In this document: positions 1-5,477 of the stretch, in pieces
Numbering within the stretch: position 1 is the stretch's first letter
How the letters are laid out: each line of letters begins with the position of its first letter
Assembly (NCBI GenBank): GCA_904501875.1
Contig: CAJGCQ010000060.1
Location: forward strand, 1 to 7,279
Direction of reading: 5' to 3'
DNA: 7,279 nucleotides
Source of the DNA: Clostridiaceae bacterium
GTDB lineage: Bacteria; Bacillota; Clostridia; Oscillospirales; Acutalibacteraceae
Notes under the pieces: model-generated
What the model was told of the DNA's origin: nothing
The model's database searches: none
Seen by the model: the letters and a program-made list of their open reading frames with translations, nothing else
Made by a program: the position numbers and the translations under genes

Positions 1-1
1 C

Positions 2-1141
2 TGCTACCCCGCAATCCTTGTAATCGGTCAGTTTATTGATGCGCTTAAATCAGGCAAATACGATGTAAATAAGACTGCTCTTATTTATTTCCAAACGGGT
101 GGCGGTTGCAGAGCATCTAATTATATTTTTCTGCTTAGAAAGGCGCTGGAAAAGGCAGGCTACGGCTTTGTTCCCGTGATTTCCATTAACTTTGCGGGAC
201 TTGAAAAGCATTCAGGCTTTAAGCTTACGGTTCCTCTTTTACACCGCCTGTTTTATGCGATTATCTACGGCGATGTGCTGATGAATATTACCAACCAATG
301 CAGACCCTACGAGCTTAACAAGGGCGAGACAAAGCGCCTTGCGGATAAGTTTACATTGGAGCTTGCCGACAAAATGCAGACCGAGGGTGTTTCCTTTAAA
401 AAGGTTAAGGCAAATTGCAAGGAAATGTTAGAAGCCTTTGCTAAAATACCTCGTTCTGATGAGAATAAGGTTAAAGTCGGTGTAGTAGGGGAGATATATG
501 TTAAATATTCACCTCTTGGCAACAATAATCTTGAGCAGTTTTTGCTTGACGAGGGTGCCGAGGTTGTAGTACCCGGTCTACTTGACTTCTTTATGTACTG
601 TATTGTCTCAAATCAGACCGATATTTCCCTTTACGGACTTCACAAAATGCGCAAGCCTGTACTCGATTTTGTCTTTAATTATCTGGTTAAACAGCAAAAA
701 GAGATTATTGCGCTTATGGAAGAAGACGGGAATTTCACACCCCCAACGCCTATTACGCATACAATGGAATTGATACAGGACTTTATGGGGCTTGGCACAA
801 AAATGGGTGAGGGATGGCTTTTGCCTGCAGAAATGCTTGAGCTTAACGACGAGGGAGTGCACAATATTGTTTGTACCCAACCTTTCGGTTGCTTGCCTAA
901 TCATATTTGTGGCAAGGGTATGATGAAACCCCTGAAGGAAAAAAATCCCCATATGAACATTGTGGCTATCGATTACGATTCGGGCGCTTCAAAGGTTAAT
1001 CAGGAAAACCGCATTAAATTAATGCTTGCGAACGCAAGGGCAAACCTTGAGGAAAAAGAGCGGGAAAACGCCGTTTTGCTAAGCGATGAGAATATAAATC
1101 AAAAAAATTCTAAAAAAATACTTGACAAAGCGGAAGTTTAG
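2..1141 (+). CDS. CoA-enzyme activase-related protein (2-hydroxyacyl-CoA dehydratase/activase, DUF2229-type), C-terminal part
   Basis: The frame is open from the window edge, so this is the C-terminal 379 residues of a larger gene; a GTG at 176 lies inside the conserved stretch PVISINFAG and is not a believable start. Visible hallmarks are CYPAI at the very beginning, TGGGCRASNY (about residues 37-46 of the fragment), VGVVGEIYVKY, GEGWLLPAEM, CTQPFGCLPNH with two Cys that could bind an iron-sulfur cluster, and DYDSGASKVNQENRIKLML. These match the end of the roughly 1400-residue clostridial proteins that fuse BadF/BcrA-type ATPase activase domains to a dehydratase-like (HgdB-like) region. Family knowledge suggests ATP-driven, Fe-S-mediated electron transfer to acyl-CoA substrates, but the substrate of this large subgroup is not settled. 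The charged C-terminal tail overlaps the promoter of the next operon; no terminator follows the stop. Confidence 0.88.
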   Translation, partial: CYPAILVIGQFIDALKSGKYDVNKTALIYFQTGGGCRASNYIFLLRKALEKAGYGFVPVISINFAGLEKHSGFKLTVPLLHRLFYAIIYGDVLMNITNQCRPYELNKGETKRLADKFTLELADKMQTEGVSFKKVKANCKEMLEAFAKIPRSDENKVKVGVVGEIYVKYSPLGNNNLEQFLLDEGAEVVVPGLLDFFMYCIVSNQTDISLYGLHKMRKPVLDFVFNYLVKQQKEIIALMEEDGNFTPPTPITHTMELIQDFMGLGTKMGEGWLLPAEMLELNDEGVHNIVCTQPFGCLPNHICGKGMMKPLKEKNPHMNIVAIDYDSGASKVNQENRIKLMLANARANLEEKERENAVLLSDENINQKNSKKILDKAEV

Positions 1142-1150
1142 TGCTATTAT
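1122..1150 (+). promoter_or_regulatory. Sigma-A promoter of the trpXYZ T-box leader
   Basis: TTGACA at 1122-1127 matches the -35 consensus fully. After exactly 17 bases comes TATTAT (1145-1150), preceded by TG at 1142-1143, giving an extended -10 (TGCTATTAT). Transcription should begin near 1157. The promoter overlaps the last codons and stop of the upstream activase gene, so the trp operon has its own start although no terminator separates the two genes. Confidence 0.8.
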
Positions 1151-1156
1151 ATCGAC

Positions 1157-1423
1157 AATAAAGTAAAACCTATAATTAAGAAGAGTAACTTTACTTAAAA
1201 CCTAAAGAGAGCAGTTGGCGGTGGAAATACTGCGGCAGAGAGTATTGTGAATGGACTTATGAGGGCGGCCGAAAGCATTTTGTGAGTAGTAGCCGACGGG
1301 ATCCGTGCCCGTTATCCGAACGGCTTACATATTTGTGTAAGAAATGAGCGGTCGGTTTTCCGACAACTTGGGTGGTACCGCAGGATTACAAGTCTTGTCC
1401 CATATTTGGGATAAGACTTTTTT
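1157..1423 (+). promoter_or_regulatory. T-box riboswitch, apparent tryptophan (UGG) specifier
   Basis: A full T-box leader is visible. The Stem I apical part is a GCAGT/ACTGC arm (1211-1215/1229-1233) holding GGTGGAAA, followed by AGAGA. The specifier region reads GTGAA-TGG-AC, placing UGG (Trp) at 1252-1254 followed by a purine. Stem III is GTCGG/CCGAC (1351-1355/1360-1364). The T-box CTTGGGTGGTACCGCAGG (1367-1384) contains the UGGU bulge. The antiterminator forms from TGGG (1369-1372) with CCCA (1399-1402) and GCAGG (1380-1384) with CTTGT (1394-1398), flanking the seven-base bulge TGGTACC. It shares bases 1394-1402 with the terminator, so the two are mutually exclusive. Uncharged tRNA-Trp should stabilise the antiterminator and switch on the operon. 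The Trp assignment is supported independently by the TrpXYZ-type genes downstream. The lower part of Stem I was not resolved by eye. Confidence 0.93.
1390..1423 (+). terminator. T-box regulatory terminator
   Basis: A 13-pair hairpin (1390-1402 with 1407-1419, one G-U pair, loop TATT) runs into a T-tract ending at 1423. It competes with the antiterminator for bases 1394-1402, as in other transcriptional T-boxes. Confidence 0.93.
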
Positions 1424-1446
1424 ATTTGTCCATAGGAGGGAAATTT

Positions 1447-1485
1447 ATGTTTTTATTAACTAAGCGATGGCGGCTTTCTCTTTGA
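1447..1485 (+). CDS. Putative 12-codon leader peptide with one Trp codon (MFLLTKRWRLSL)
   Basis: A short ORF lies between the T-box terminator and trpX. It has a near-ideal ribosome site (AGGAGGG at 1434-1440, six bases before the ATG), stronger than that of trpX. The peptide MFLLTKRWRLSL has a single Trp codon (TGG, 1468-1470) between the Arg codons CGA and CGG, and ends at TGA 1483-1485. The final codons plus stop (1475-1485) are complementary to the trpX ribosome site. This resembles in principle the rtpLP leader peptide that controls anti-TRAP translation downstream of a Trp T-box in Bacillus subtilis. Only one Trp codon is present, so tryptophan sensing is inference. It could alternatively be a chance ORF or act only by translational coupling. 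Confidence 0.5.
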   Translation: MFLLTKRWRLSL

Positions 1486-1521
1486 CTATAAAAAACAAAA
1501 TTTAACATTTTTAAGGAGAAA
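1475..1521 (+). promoter_or_regulatory. Possible trpX ribosome-site sequestering helix
   Basis: Bases 1475-1485 (TTTCTCTTTGA, the end of the leader ORF including its stop) can pair without a gap with 1511-1521 (TTAAGGAGAAA), the trpX ribosome site: eleven pairs with two G-U wobbles and a 25-base A/T-rich loop. A ribosome stalled on the Trp codon at 1468-1470 would cover most of the left arm and free the trpX site; a ribosome that finishes and leaves would let it close. The helix is A-U rich, so its stability is uncertain. Confidence 0.42.
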
Positions 1522-1527
1522 ATCATC

Positions 1528-2499
1528 ATGAGAAACATTAAAAAAATTATTGCTTTTGTATTAACATTAACACTTGTATTCGCATTTGCGGGCTGTGGCT
1601 CTAAAGATACTTCTTCGGATAAGAAGATAATCGGCATTATTCAGTTCGGTTCGCACGCATCTCTTAACAACTGCTATGACGGCATTATTAAGGGACTTGC
1701 AGAAAACGGCATCAACGAGGAAGATTACAATATAGAGCTCTTAAACAGCAACTTTGACCCGAGCGTTTCCCAGACACAGGCAAACAATCTTGTAAACAAA
1801 AATGCGGCTGTTATCATTGCTGTTGCAACCCCCTCGGCTGTAGCCGCCGCCAACGCCGCCGCAGATAAGGATGTACCTGTTGTATATTGCGCTATTACAG
1901 ATTCTACCGTAATGGAAAATTACGATAATGTTACCGGCTCTTCAGACATTCCCAACTTTGAAAAACAGTTAGAGGTTGTAACAGGCTTCATGAACAAGAC
2001 CAACCTTAAAATCGGCGTGCTTTACTCAACAGAGGAATCAAGCTCACCTGTTCAGGTAGAAAACCTGAAGAAAGCGGCAGAGAAGTATGACGGAATGGAA
2101 ATTTTAGATTCTGCTGTAGCCGATATCAATACTATAGATACTAAAACCAACGAGCTTATCGCCAGAGGCGTTGATTGCTTTGTGAACTTGCTTGACAACA
2201 CGGTTGTAGGTAAGCTTGAAACCAATATACTTCCAATTACCAACGAAAAGAAAATCCCTGTTTTCGGTTCTGAAATTGAGCAGGTAAGGGTTGGCTGTGC
2301 AGCAAGCGCGTCTATCGACTATATAGATGTAGGCGCTTCGGCAGGAAAGTCTGCGGCGGAAATCTTAGGCGGCAAGTCGGCTTCGGAAATTCCGGTAGCT
2401 TTTATCACCGAGCCTACTAACTACTATAACAGCAAGGTTTGCGAGGAATTAGGCCTCTCCATTCCCACCTCCGTTACTGCGGAAGATGTAGCGAAATAA
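1528..2499 (+). CDS. trpX: TrpX-type ABC transporter substrate-binding lipoprotein (DUF534/COG2984 family)
   Basis: This is the extracytoplasmic solute-binding protein of a tryptophan-type ABC importer. Residues 1-22 form a lipoprotein signal peptide: basic MRNIKK, a hydrophobic core, and lipobox AFAGC with Cys23 as the predicted lipidated residue, followed by a Ser/Asp/Lys-rich linker. The mature part shows the family pattern: GIIQFGSHASLNNC, then IIAVATPSAVAAAN, PVVYCAITD, NVTGSSD, KIGVLYSTEESSSP and IDYIDVGASAGKSAAEIL. These are the two-lobe periplasmic-binding fold motifs of COG2984 proteins. Its 323 residues are normal for the family. The start is fixed by AAGGAGAA (1513-1520) and the signal peptide. 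Family knowledge from T-box regulon studies links this gene type under Trp T-boxes to tryptophan uptake; the UGG specifier upstream agrees. A different aromatic ligand cannot be excluded from sequence. Confidence 0.88.
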   Translation: MRNIKKIIAFVLTLTLVFAFAGCGSKDTSSDKKIIGIIQFGSHASLNNCYDGIIKGLAENGINEEDYNIELLNSNFDPSVSQTQANNLVNKNAAVIIAVATPSAVAAANAAADKDVPVVYCAITDSTVMENYDNVTGSSDIPNFEKQLEVVTGFMNKTNLKIGVLYSTEESSSPVQVENLKKAAEKYDGMEILDSAVADINTIDTKTNELIARGVDCFVNLLDNTVVGKLETNILPITNEKKIPVFGSEIEQVRVGCAASASIDYIDVGASAGKSAAEILGGKSASEIPVAFITEPTNYYNSKVCEELGLSIPTSVTAEDVAK

Positions 2500-2519
2500 T
2501 CAATTTTTACTTATATGGC

Positions 2520-2539
2520 GCGGCGAGCAAAATCGCCGC
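2520..2539 (+). promoter_or_regulatory. Intercistronic hairpin between trpX and trpY
   Basis: GCGGCGA (2520-2526) and TCGCCGC (2533-2539) form a perfect seven-pair GC-rich stem with loop GCAAAA. No T-tract follows, so it is unlikely to be an intrinsic terminator. Its place after the binding-protein gene fits a 3'-end mRNA stabiliser that lets binding protein outnumber permease and ATPase. That role is inference. Confidence 0.55.
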
Positions 2540-2570
2540 ACTGAAAATATCTTAAAAAGGAAAATGTTAT

Positions 2571-3527
2571 ATGCTTTTCTTTGCCACCACTATTGATGGA
2601 CTGCAAATGGGTCTTTGCTTTGCGGTTTTAGCTCTGGGAGTTTATATATCCTATTCAATACTTGATTTTCCCGACCTCTCTGTTGACGGAACCTTTCCGC
2701 TGGGGGGCGTCATCTGCACAATTTTGATGCTAAAACTCGGCATACCCGCATTACCTGCAATACTTTTAAGCTTTTTTGCGGGGCTTGCAGCGGGTGCTAT
2801 CACCGGCATTTTGCATGTTAAATTTAATATTACTAAATTGCTTTCGGGAATTATTGTAATGACAGCACTTTTGTCGGTTACCTTAGCCCTTACAAAGCTG
2901 CTCACAAGAACGGGATTTACCACTACGATCTTCTCCTTCAGGAGCGAAAATTTGAGGGGTATTTTCGGCGGCAAGCTTGTGGAGCTTTTAGGCAGTCAAA
3001 ACCGAGATTATATGATGCTAATAATAGAGCTTGTCTTTGTGATAGCTATAAAGCTGATTATCGATTTGTTCCTAAAAACAAAGCTCGGCTATATGCTAAG
3101 GGCGACAGGGGACAATGAGATGCTGGTTGTTTCCTTAGGTAAGGACAGCGGCACATATAAAATTTTAGGCTTGGCACTTGCAAACGGATTTGTCGCAATG
3201 TCGGGTGCGCTTTATGCAAACCTCTTTTCGCAGTACGACAATTCCTGCGGAAGCGGTAAGGTTGTTATGGCATTGGCATCTGTAATTATCGGTATGGCGG
3301 TATTTTCTAAAATCCGCTTCGTGGCCGATACCACAGCGGTTATTTTCGGTGCAGTTATATATTCCCTCTGTCTTAACTATTTAGTGCTGGTTGATACCAA
3401 TGGTATATATTTAAAGCTTTTAAATGCCGTAATGTTTGCGCTGATTCTTATTTTCAACGATAAAACCTCAAGCTTGGTATCAAAGCACGGTAAGCTGAAA
3501 GGGGGTTCTTCAAATGTTAGAGCTTAA
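2571..3527 (+). CDS. trpY: TrpY-type ABC transporter permease (COG4120 family)
   Basis: This is the membrane channel of the tryptophan-type importer, belonging to the branched-chain amino acid/ribose class of ABC permeases. It is strongly hydrophobic over its 318 residues, with about eight predicted membrane segments, including GLCFAVLALGVYISYSIL near the N-terminus, PALPAILLSFFAGLAAGAI, IIVMTALLSVTLALTKLL and LIIELVFVIAIKLIIDLFL. Conserved stretches are DFPDLSVDGTFPLGG (about 32-46) and LGYMLRATGDNEMLV, the cytoplasmic loop likely to contact the ATPase, followed by NGFVAMSGALYA. The start at 2571 follows AAAAAGG (2554-2560); an ATG at 2564 is out of frame. Its last 14 bases overlap the start of the ATPase gene, implying translational coupling. 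Confidence 0.87.
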   Translation: MLFFATTIDGLQMGLCFAVLALGVYISYSILDFPDLSVDGTFPLGGVICTILMLKLGIPALPAILLSFFAGLAAGAITGILHVKFNITKLLSGIIVMTALLSVTLALTKLLTRTGFTTTIFSFRSENLRGIFGGKLVELLGSQNRDYMMLIIELVFVIAIKLIIDLFLKTKLGYMLRATGDNEMLVVSLGKDSGTYKILGLALANGFVAMSGALYANLFSQYDNSCGSGKVVMALASVIIGMAVFSKIRFVADTTAVIFGAVIYSLCLNYLVLVDTNGIYLKLLNAVMFALILIFNDKTSSLVSKHGKLKGGSSNVRA

Positions 3528-4287
3528 AAATGTATCTAAAATTTATAACCCCGGAACCGTCACTGAGCTTTGCCTTTTTGACAACTTTAATTTGACCGTG
3601 AATGACGGCGAGTTTGTCTCGGTTGTGGGAAGTAACGGCAGCGGAAAGACCTCGATGCTTAATATTATCTGCGGCAGTATACCTGTAAGTAGCGGGGAAG
3701 TGCTGATAGACGGAAAGAATGTAAACTCCCTGCACGAATATCAGCGCTACCGTATGATGGGCAGAGTTTATCAAAACCCTGCGGCGGGCACTTGCCCTAA
3801 TATGACGATAATTGAGAATATGTCCCTTGCGGATAACAAGGGCAAGCGATACGGACTTTCCTTTGGTGTAAACTATGCTAAAAAGCAGTTCTACCGTGAA
3901 CAGTTGAGTACTTTAGGTTTAGGTCTTGAAGATAAGCTTGATGTAAAGTTGGGTGCCCTTTCAGGGGGACAGAGACAGGCGGTGTCCCTTCTTATGGCGA
4001 CGATGACTCCGATTGATTTTCTTATATTAGACGAGCATACCGCTGCCTTAGACCCGAGAACGGCTGAGATTATAATGGAGCTTACTGATAAGGTCATTAA
4101 GGAAAAACACCTTACGGCTATTATGGTGACTCATAATCTGCGCTACGCCGTCGAGTACGGAACAAGACTTATAATGATGGATAAGGGCAATATAATCCTC
4201 GACAAACAGGGCGAAGAAAAGCAAAAGGCTAAGGTTGACGATATACTTGATATTTTCAATAAGATTAGTATTGAATGCGGAAATTAA
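3514..4287 (+). CDS. trpZ: TrpZ-type ABC transporter ATP-binding protein (COG1101 family)
   Basis: This is the ATPase that powers the importer. All nucleotide-binding motifs are intact over 257 residues: Walker A GSNGSGKT at 39-46, Q-loop Gln87 in VYQNPAAGTCPNMT, signature LSGGQ at 149-153, Walker B FLILDEH at 169-175 with the catalytic Glu in DEH, D-loop AALDP at 177-181, and switch His207 in MVTHNLRYAVEYG. The form VYQNPAAGTCPNMTIIENMSLA and the long insert before the signature are typical of the ATPase paired with COG4120 permeases. The start ATG overlaps the end of trpY, with AAGGGGGT just upstream. It is the last gene of the operon; its TAA at 4285-4287 runs straight into the terminator. 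Confidence 0.9.
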   Translation: MLELKNVSKIYNPGTVTELCLFDNFNLTVNDGEFVSVVGSNGSGKTSMLNIICGSIPVSSGEVLIDGKNVNSLHEYQRYRMMGRVYQNPAAGTCPNMTIIENMSLADNKGKRYGLSFGVNYAKKQFYREQLSTLGLGLEDKLDVKLGALSGGQRQAVSLLMATMTPIDFLILDEHTAALDPRTAEIIMELTDKVIKEKHLTAIMVTHNLRYAVEYGTRLIMMDKGNIILDKQGEEKQKAKVDDILDIFNKISIECGN

Positions 4288-4323
4288 AAAAACTCCCTTG
4301 GGTGTAAGCCCAAGGGAGTTTTT
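4288..4323 (+). terminator. Strong bidirectional terminator between trpZ and the fabG-like gene
   Basis: Bases 4288-4302 and 4309-4323 form a perfect 15-pair stem (core ACTCCCTTGGG/CCCAAGGGAGT) with loop TGTAAG. It is flanked by an A-tract on the left and a T-tract on the right, so it reads as an intrinsic terminator on both strands. It ends trpXYZ on the plus strand and the convergent dehydrogenase gene on the minus strand, whose stop is seven bases away. Confidence 0.95.
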
Positions 4324-4329
4324 GCAAGG

Positions 4330-5064
4330 CTATATTATATATCCACCGTTAATTCCTAAAACCTGACCTGTTATGTATTCAGCTTCAGCGGAGGAGAGGA
4401 AGTGGGCGGCGGCGGCAATCTCGTCGGCACTGCCCATTCTGCCAAGAGGTATTTCCTCAACAAAGCTGTTGAGCTCTTCAACCGAAAGGTTTTGATTCAT
4501 ACTCGTCTCAATAAGACCGGGAGCTATGCAGTTTACATTAATTCCGCTCGGAGCTAATTCCTTAGCAAGCGCCTTTGTAAGACCTATAACGCCCGCTTTT
4601 GCGGCAGAGTAGGCAACCTCGCAAGAAGCTCCGACTTGTCCCCACATAGAGGAAATATTTATTATACTGCCTGACTTCTGATTCACCATAACAGGCGTTA
4701 CAGATTTACAGCAGTTTAAAACCCCTTTTAAATTAACGTCTATTATTTTATCAAAATCAATTTCGTCGGTATCGGTTATAAGACCCTGATAAGCTATTCC
4801 GGCGTTGTTGATAAGAACATCAACCGAGCCAAATTTGTAAAGGGTTTCCTTTACCATAATATCTACTTCCATTTTGTTTGCTACATTGGCTTTTTGGGTT
4901 ATCACGGAATAGCCATTGCTCACAAGCGAACGGCAGAGTATATTGGCCGACTCATACGAATCGTTATAGTTTATCACAACATTATAACCCTTCTGTGCGA
5001 AAAGTATTGCGGTTGCCGCGCCTATTCCTTTTGAAGCGCCGGTTACTATTACAGTCTTTTTCAT
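4330..5064 (-). CDS. fabG: 3-oxoacyl-ACP reductase-like short-chain dehydrogenase (FabG-type)
   Basis: This is a classical short-chain dehydrogenase/reductase of 244 residues, the usual FabG length. The cofactor motif TGASKGIG is at 8-15. NNAG is at 86-89, and the catalytic tetrad is Asn111 (VNLKG), Ser139 (NISSM), Tyr152 and Lys156 (YSAAK). NVNCIAPGLIET, PLGRMGSADEIAAAAHFLSS and the ending ITGQVLGINGGYII are FabG-like. The substrate is expected to be 3-oxoacyl-ACP reduced with NADPH during fatty acid elongation. However, the gene stands alone rather than in a fab cluster, so it may be a paralogue acting on another beta-keto substrate. The start follows GGAG (5073-5076) by eight bases and is preceded by a minus-strand extended -10 promoter. 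It converges with trpZ and is divergent from the spoIIM-xerD operon. Confidence 0.85.
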   Translation of the reverse strand: MKKTVIVTGASKGIGAATAILFAQKGYNVVINYNDSYESANILCRSLVSNGYSVITQKANVANKMEVDIMVKETLYKFGSVDVLINNAGIAYQGLITDTDEIDFDKIIDVNLKGVLNCCKSVTPVMVNQKSGSIINISSMWGQVGASCEVAYSAAKAGVIGLTKALAKELAPSGINVNCIAPGLIETSMNQNLSVEELNSFVEEIPLGRMGSADEIAAAAHFLSSAEAEYITGQVLGINGGYII

Positions 5065-5100
5065 TTAACAGTCTCCAATCCTAAAATTGTATTTATTAAT

Positions 5101-5129
5101 AGTATAACATATAACAAAAAATTTTTAAA
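5101..5129 (-). promoter_or_regulatory. Extended -10 promoter of the fabG-like gene
   Basis: On the minus strand TGTTATACT (5101-5109) is an extended -10 element. The -35 position, 17 bases upstream (5124-5129), reads TTTAAA, a weak match. Transcription would begin near 5094, leaving a leader of about 30 bases before the ATG. Confidence 0.6.
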
Positions 5130-5149
5130 GTATTAATTACAATAAATTG

Positions 5150-5160
5150 GGTTTACATAA
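5150..5160 (-). repeat. XerD half-site-like repeat, copy 1
   Basis: GGTTTACATAA on the plus strand contains the exact 10-mer GTTTACATAA. Read on the minus strand it is TTATGTAAACC, ten of eleven bases of the XerD arm of the Bacillus subtilis dif site (TTATGTAAACT). It lies about 20 bases upstream of the fabG -35 position. No XerC arm is seen across the six-base spacer. Confidence 0.65.
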
Positions 5161-5184
5161 AGCGAAGAAAGGCATATGTTGTGT

Positions 5185-5195
5185 AGTTTACATAA
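5185..5195 (-). repeat. XerD half-site-like repeat, copy 2
   Basis: AGTTTACATAA, an exact reverse complement of the XerD arm TTATGTAAACT. It is in the same orientation as copy 1, 35 bases further on. No XerC arm accompanies it. Confidence 0.72.
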
Positions 5196-5197
5196 AC

Positions 5198-5208
5198 AGT
5201 TTACATAA
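5198..5208 (-). repeat. XerD half-site-like repeat, copy 3
   Basis: AGTTTACATAA again, an exact match to the XerD arm. It starts 13 bases after copy 2 and has the same orientation, so the two form a tight direct repeat. No XerC arm accompanies it. Confidence 0.72.
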
Positions 5209-5233
5209 TTTTTCGATAATCAAAAATTAAAGG

Positions 5234-5262
5234 TTGACATAAAATTAAAAATGTAGTATAAA
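5234..5262 (+). promoter_or_regulatory. Sigma-A promoter of the spoIIM-xerD operon, overlapping a degenerate XerD half-site
   Basis: TTGACA (5234-5239), a 17-base spacer, then TATAAA (5257-5262). Transcription should begin near 5269, giving a leader of about 210 bases. The -35 box sits inside GTTGACATAA (5233-5242), which differs from the four-copy repeat by one base and is spaced 34 bases from copy 3. A protein binding these repeats would therefore compete with RNA polymerase. Confidence 0.75.
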
Positions 5263-5277
5263 TATAGTAATGGTCTT

Positions 5278-5325
5278 TTTATCGGCTTTTTTCATGTTAC
5301 GCTCTTTTTAATCTACACCGATAAA
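5278..5325 (+). repeat. Inverted repeat in the spoIIM-xerD leader
   Basis: TTTATCGG (5278-5285) and CCGATAAA (5318-5325) are perfect eight-base inverted arms 32 bases apart, starting just after the predicted transcription start. They could form a long-loop stem in the leader RNA or be a DNA-level dyad. No known riboswitch was recognised. Confidence 0.4.
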
Positions 5326-5345
5326 TTTATCATAATTGTAAATTT

Positions 5346-5356
5346 TGTTTACATAA
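5346..5356 (-). repeat. XerD half-site-like repeat, copy 4
   Basis: TGTTTACATAA contains the exact 10-mer GTTTACATAA, in the same orientation as the other three copies. It lies within the transcribed leader, about 80 bases downstream of the predicted start. A bound protein here could act as a roadblock. Confidence 0.62.
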
Positions 5357-5369
5357 CAACATTAAAATT

Positions 5370-5410
5370 CAATATTTTGTGGTAACTTTCTTTATTGCTT
5401 CAAAATATTG
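5370..5410 (+). repeat. 10-bp inverted repeat followed by a T-rich tract (possible attenuator)
   Basis: CAATATTTTG (5370-5379) and CAAAATATTG (5401-5410) are perfect inverted arms with a 21-base loop. They are followed by TTGTTTTCTTTTTT (5411-5424), so the layout resembles an intrinsic terminator. The stem is mostly A-T, so it would be a weak one. It lies downstream of the sigma-A promoter and upstream of the sigma-E candidate, so it could limit vegetative read-through. Confidence 0.4.
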
Positions 5411-5425
5411 TTGTTTTCTTTTTTC

Positions 5426-5454
5426 GCATATCTTGTCCTAACTTTGCATATTAT
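5426..5454 (+). promoter_or_regulatory. Candidate sigma-E (sporulation, mother-cell) promoter
   Basis: GCATATC (5426-5432), a 14-base spacer, then CATATTAT (5447-5454). This resembles the sigma-E pattern with an ATAT core in the -35 and CATA at the start of the -10 (consensus near CATACAAT; six of eight match). Transcription would begin near 5461, just before the ribosome site GGGAGTGAT. Bacillus subtilis spoIIM is sigma-E dependent, which makes the match more plausible. In this A/T-rich stretch a chance match remains possible. Confidence 0.35.
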
Positions 5455-5477
5455 TTTTTAGAAACGGGAGTGATGAT

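Noticed and set aside
608..952. 114-codon open frame on the minus strand opposite the activase gene.
   Set aside because: The plus strand there carries strongly conserved family motifs; the antisense frame has no ribosome site, promoter or recognisable product.
2520..2539. Hairpin after trpX as an intrinsic terminator.
   Set aside because: No T-tract follows, and trpY begins 32 bases later in the same operon; a stability or processing role is more likely.
4530..4540. Near-match to the XerD half-site (AGTTTACATTA) inside the fabG-like gene.
   Set aside because: It encodes the conserved NVNCI motif on the minus strand, so it is explained by protein constraint. A weaker match in trpZ at about 3729-3737 was dismissed as an isolated coding match.
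5175..5207. Short ORF MLCSLHKQFT between the divergent genes.
   Set aside because: The possible ribosome site (AAAGG) is only two bases from the ATG, and the ORF consists largely of the repeated half-sites.
5150..5380. A complete dif site near xerD.
   Set aside because: For each XerD-like arm the eleven bases beyond a six-base spacer were compared with the expected XerC arm; none fits. Only half-sites are present.
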